Source: Synergistales bacterium | GTDB taxonomy: Bacteria > Synergistota > Synergistia > Synergistales > Aminobacteriaceae | Direction: 5' to 3' | DNA: 6,686 nucleotides | NCBI GenBank assembly: GCA_025997935.1 | Contig: BNVG01000111.1 | Location: 1 to 6,686 of the forward strand | Shown: piece by piece, positions 5,844 to 6,686 of the stretch | How the letters are laid out: the number at the start of each line of letters is the position of its first letter | Numbering within the stretch: the stretch's first letter is position 1 | Made by a program: the position numbers and the translations under genes | Notes under the pieces: generated by a model | The model's database searches: none | Told to the model about the DNA's origin: nothing | The model's input: only the letters and a program-made list of their open reading frames with translations

Positions 5844-6628
5844 TTTTCACAATATCGGGACTGTTGTCACGGTATGGCGTAAATATAGAAAACACTCCAT
5901 ATGAAGGCCAGGACGGGATCAACGCCTGTACTTTCGACGCCGCAGATTTTTTTAGCGTTGCCGATGTCGAAAAATACAAGATGAATTTCGCGCGCCTAAG
6001 AGAGAGGGAGTTGTCGATAGAGGCCCTCAAGCGCGGCGGGGCGTATATTGGTGTCACAAGCGCGATAAAAGCAATCAAGGACAGGCTGACGACTTTGAGC
6101 GAATACAACAGGGAAAACTCGCTTTTCCAAAACGCGGTTCTGAAGGAGGAGGAGAACAGAGTCGCCAGCGAGACCAAACGTCTGCGAGCGGAAAAGGCTC
6201 GCCTCCTCAGCGAGGCCAAACGCCTCGTCTCGTCGAGTTCCCGCGCGCCAAAATGCGCGAGCGTTTTGGCGTATAAGGACACGGTTGTATGCAACTCCCT
6301 CCAAAACATGAGTCTTGTTTTGCCCGAACTTGGCGGAATGGGCGCGAGTCGTTTAGAAAATATCCCCATATTTACGAGGTCGTTTGACAAACTGACCGCA
6401 AAACTAAATAACGGAGAGCGAGTGGCGGTCGTGGGCGGGCCCTGTCTCTTGGGAACCGGAGAGATGCTTATTCATGTTTATCACCGCGACGGGAACTCGT
6501 TTTGTTTTGATTTCAACACCGGAAACTACAGAGGCGACCTTATCAAGAGGAACGCAATCGGGGATCATATTCGGGAAAACGCAAAAAACGTCATAAAAAT
6601 TATCTTTGAAAACAAAAAAACGCCTTGA
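5840..6628 (+). CDS. Unrecognised coiled-coil protein coupled to the STAS gene
   Basis: A 262-residue protein starting at GTG, the first codon after an in-frame stop; GAGGACGG lies about ten bases upstream and the start overlaps the STAS stop as GTGA. Three parts can be seen. An N-terminal region (1-75) starts MIFTISGLLSRYGVNIENTP. A charged helical, probably coiled-coil region (about 76-131) is rich in E, K and R, with SETKRL and SEAKRL 14 residues apart. A C-terminal region (about 145-262) is beta-like, with GERVAVVGGPCLLGTGEM (193-210) and FCFDFNTGNYRGD (221-233). No signal peptide, membrane helix, HATPase N/G boxes, sigma or helix-turn-helix motif is apparent, so it does not look like the missing anti-sigma kinase. 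I do not recognise the family. Position and coupling suggest it works with the STAS protein, perhaps as partner or output. Real coding is supported by the coupled start, an open frame of normal composition, and continuation of the operon. Confidence 0.75.
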   Translation: MIFTISGLLSRYGVNIENTPYEGQDGINACTFDAADFFSVADVEKYKMNFARLRERELSIEALKRGGAYIGVTSAIKAIKDRLTTLSEYNRENSLFQNAVLKEEENRVASETKRLRAEKARLLSEAKRLVSSSSRAPKCASVLAYKDTVVCNSLQNMSLVLPELGGMGASRLENIPIFTRSFDKLTAKLNNGERVAVVGGPCLLGTGEMLIHVYHRDGNSFCFDFNTGNYRGDLIKRNAIGDHIRENAKNVIKIIFENKKTP

Positions 6629-6686
6629 CGCTTCAGGATTACGAATTTCTAAGGGCGCCTATTATCTATGCGCGCGCGCTTGACGC
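6625..6686 (+). CDS. Start of a further operon gene, cut by the window end
   Basis: TTG at 6625 overlaps the preceding stop as TTGA and opens a frame of about 20 codons to the window edge (MTLQDYEFLRAP, then IIYARALD). It reads like natural protein rather than noise, and the overlap repeats the coupling pattern of the upstream genes. There is no Shine-Dalgarno before it, so translation would depend on coupling. The frame is closed by a stop at 6607, and no other start is possible between there and 6625. Too little is present to name a family. An ATG at 6668 in another frame is a weaker alternative. Confidence 0.45.
   Translation, partial: MTLQDYEFLRAPIIYARALD

Noticed and set aside
5818..6390. 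Minus-strand 190-codon frame opposite the unknown gene
   Set aside because: Its composition (L, S, R rich) is typical of an antisense shadow, and it runs against the operon and over the STAS end. The plus frame is coupled to the STAS stop.

Overview
The window looks like a bacterial signalling operon read left to right. It sits beside a short, disordered flank that carries a piece of a conjugation gene. Moderate GC, Shine-Dalgarno-preceded TTG and GTG starts, four-base gene overlaps, and a hybrid kinase with a C-terminal HPt plus a second helical tail suggest an anaerobe of the Clostridia or Synergistota type. This is an inference from style only. No rRNA, tRNA or other taxonomic marker is present.

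Positions 1-515 hold no complete, confident gene. On the minus strand, 232 to 1 reads as the start of a TrbB/VirB11-like conjugative ATPase and runs off the window. A second minus-strand frame (413 to 279) reads as a short, probably truncated membrane protein. Two repeat families link these pieces: an exact 25-base direct repeat (1-25 and 360-384), and a roughly 30-base imperfect promoter-like repeat (264-293 and 464-492) spaced exactly 200 bases apart. This looks like rearranged DNA, possibly the edge of an integrated or decaying conjugative element.

Positions 516-6628 hold five genes in one direction: a membrane-anchored SpoIIE-type PP2C phosphatase with a Cache-like sensor; an HD-GYP response regulator; a membrane hybrid histidine kinase (HAMP, HisKA, HATPase, REC, HPt); a STAS-domain anti-sigma-factor antagonist; and an unrecognised 262-residue coiled-coil protein. 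A sixth frame begins at 6625 as TTGA overlapping the previous stop, and leaves the window after about 20 codons. Overlaps of the ATGA, GTGA and TTGA type, and gaps of at most about 70 bases, support one transcription unit.

Inferred circuit: the hybrid kinase passes phosphate through its own REC and HPt domains to the HD-GYP regulator, altering cyclic-di-GMP breakdown. In parallel, the sensor phosphatase dephosphorylates the STAS protein in a partner switch. No sigma factor and no anti-sigma serine kinase is visible. The output partner may therefore be elsewhere, in the gene cut by the window end, or the unknown 262-residue protein. That protein and the disordered left flank are the parts most worth a closer look.
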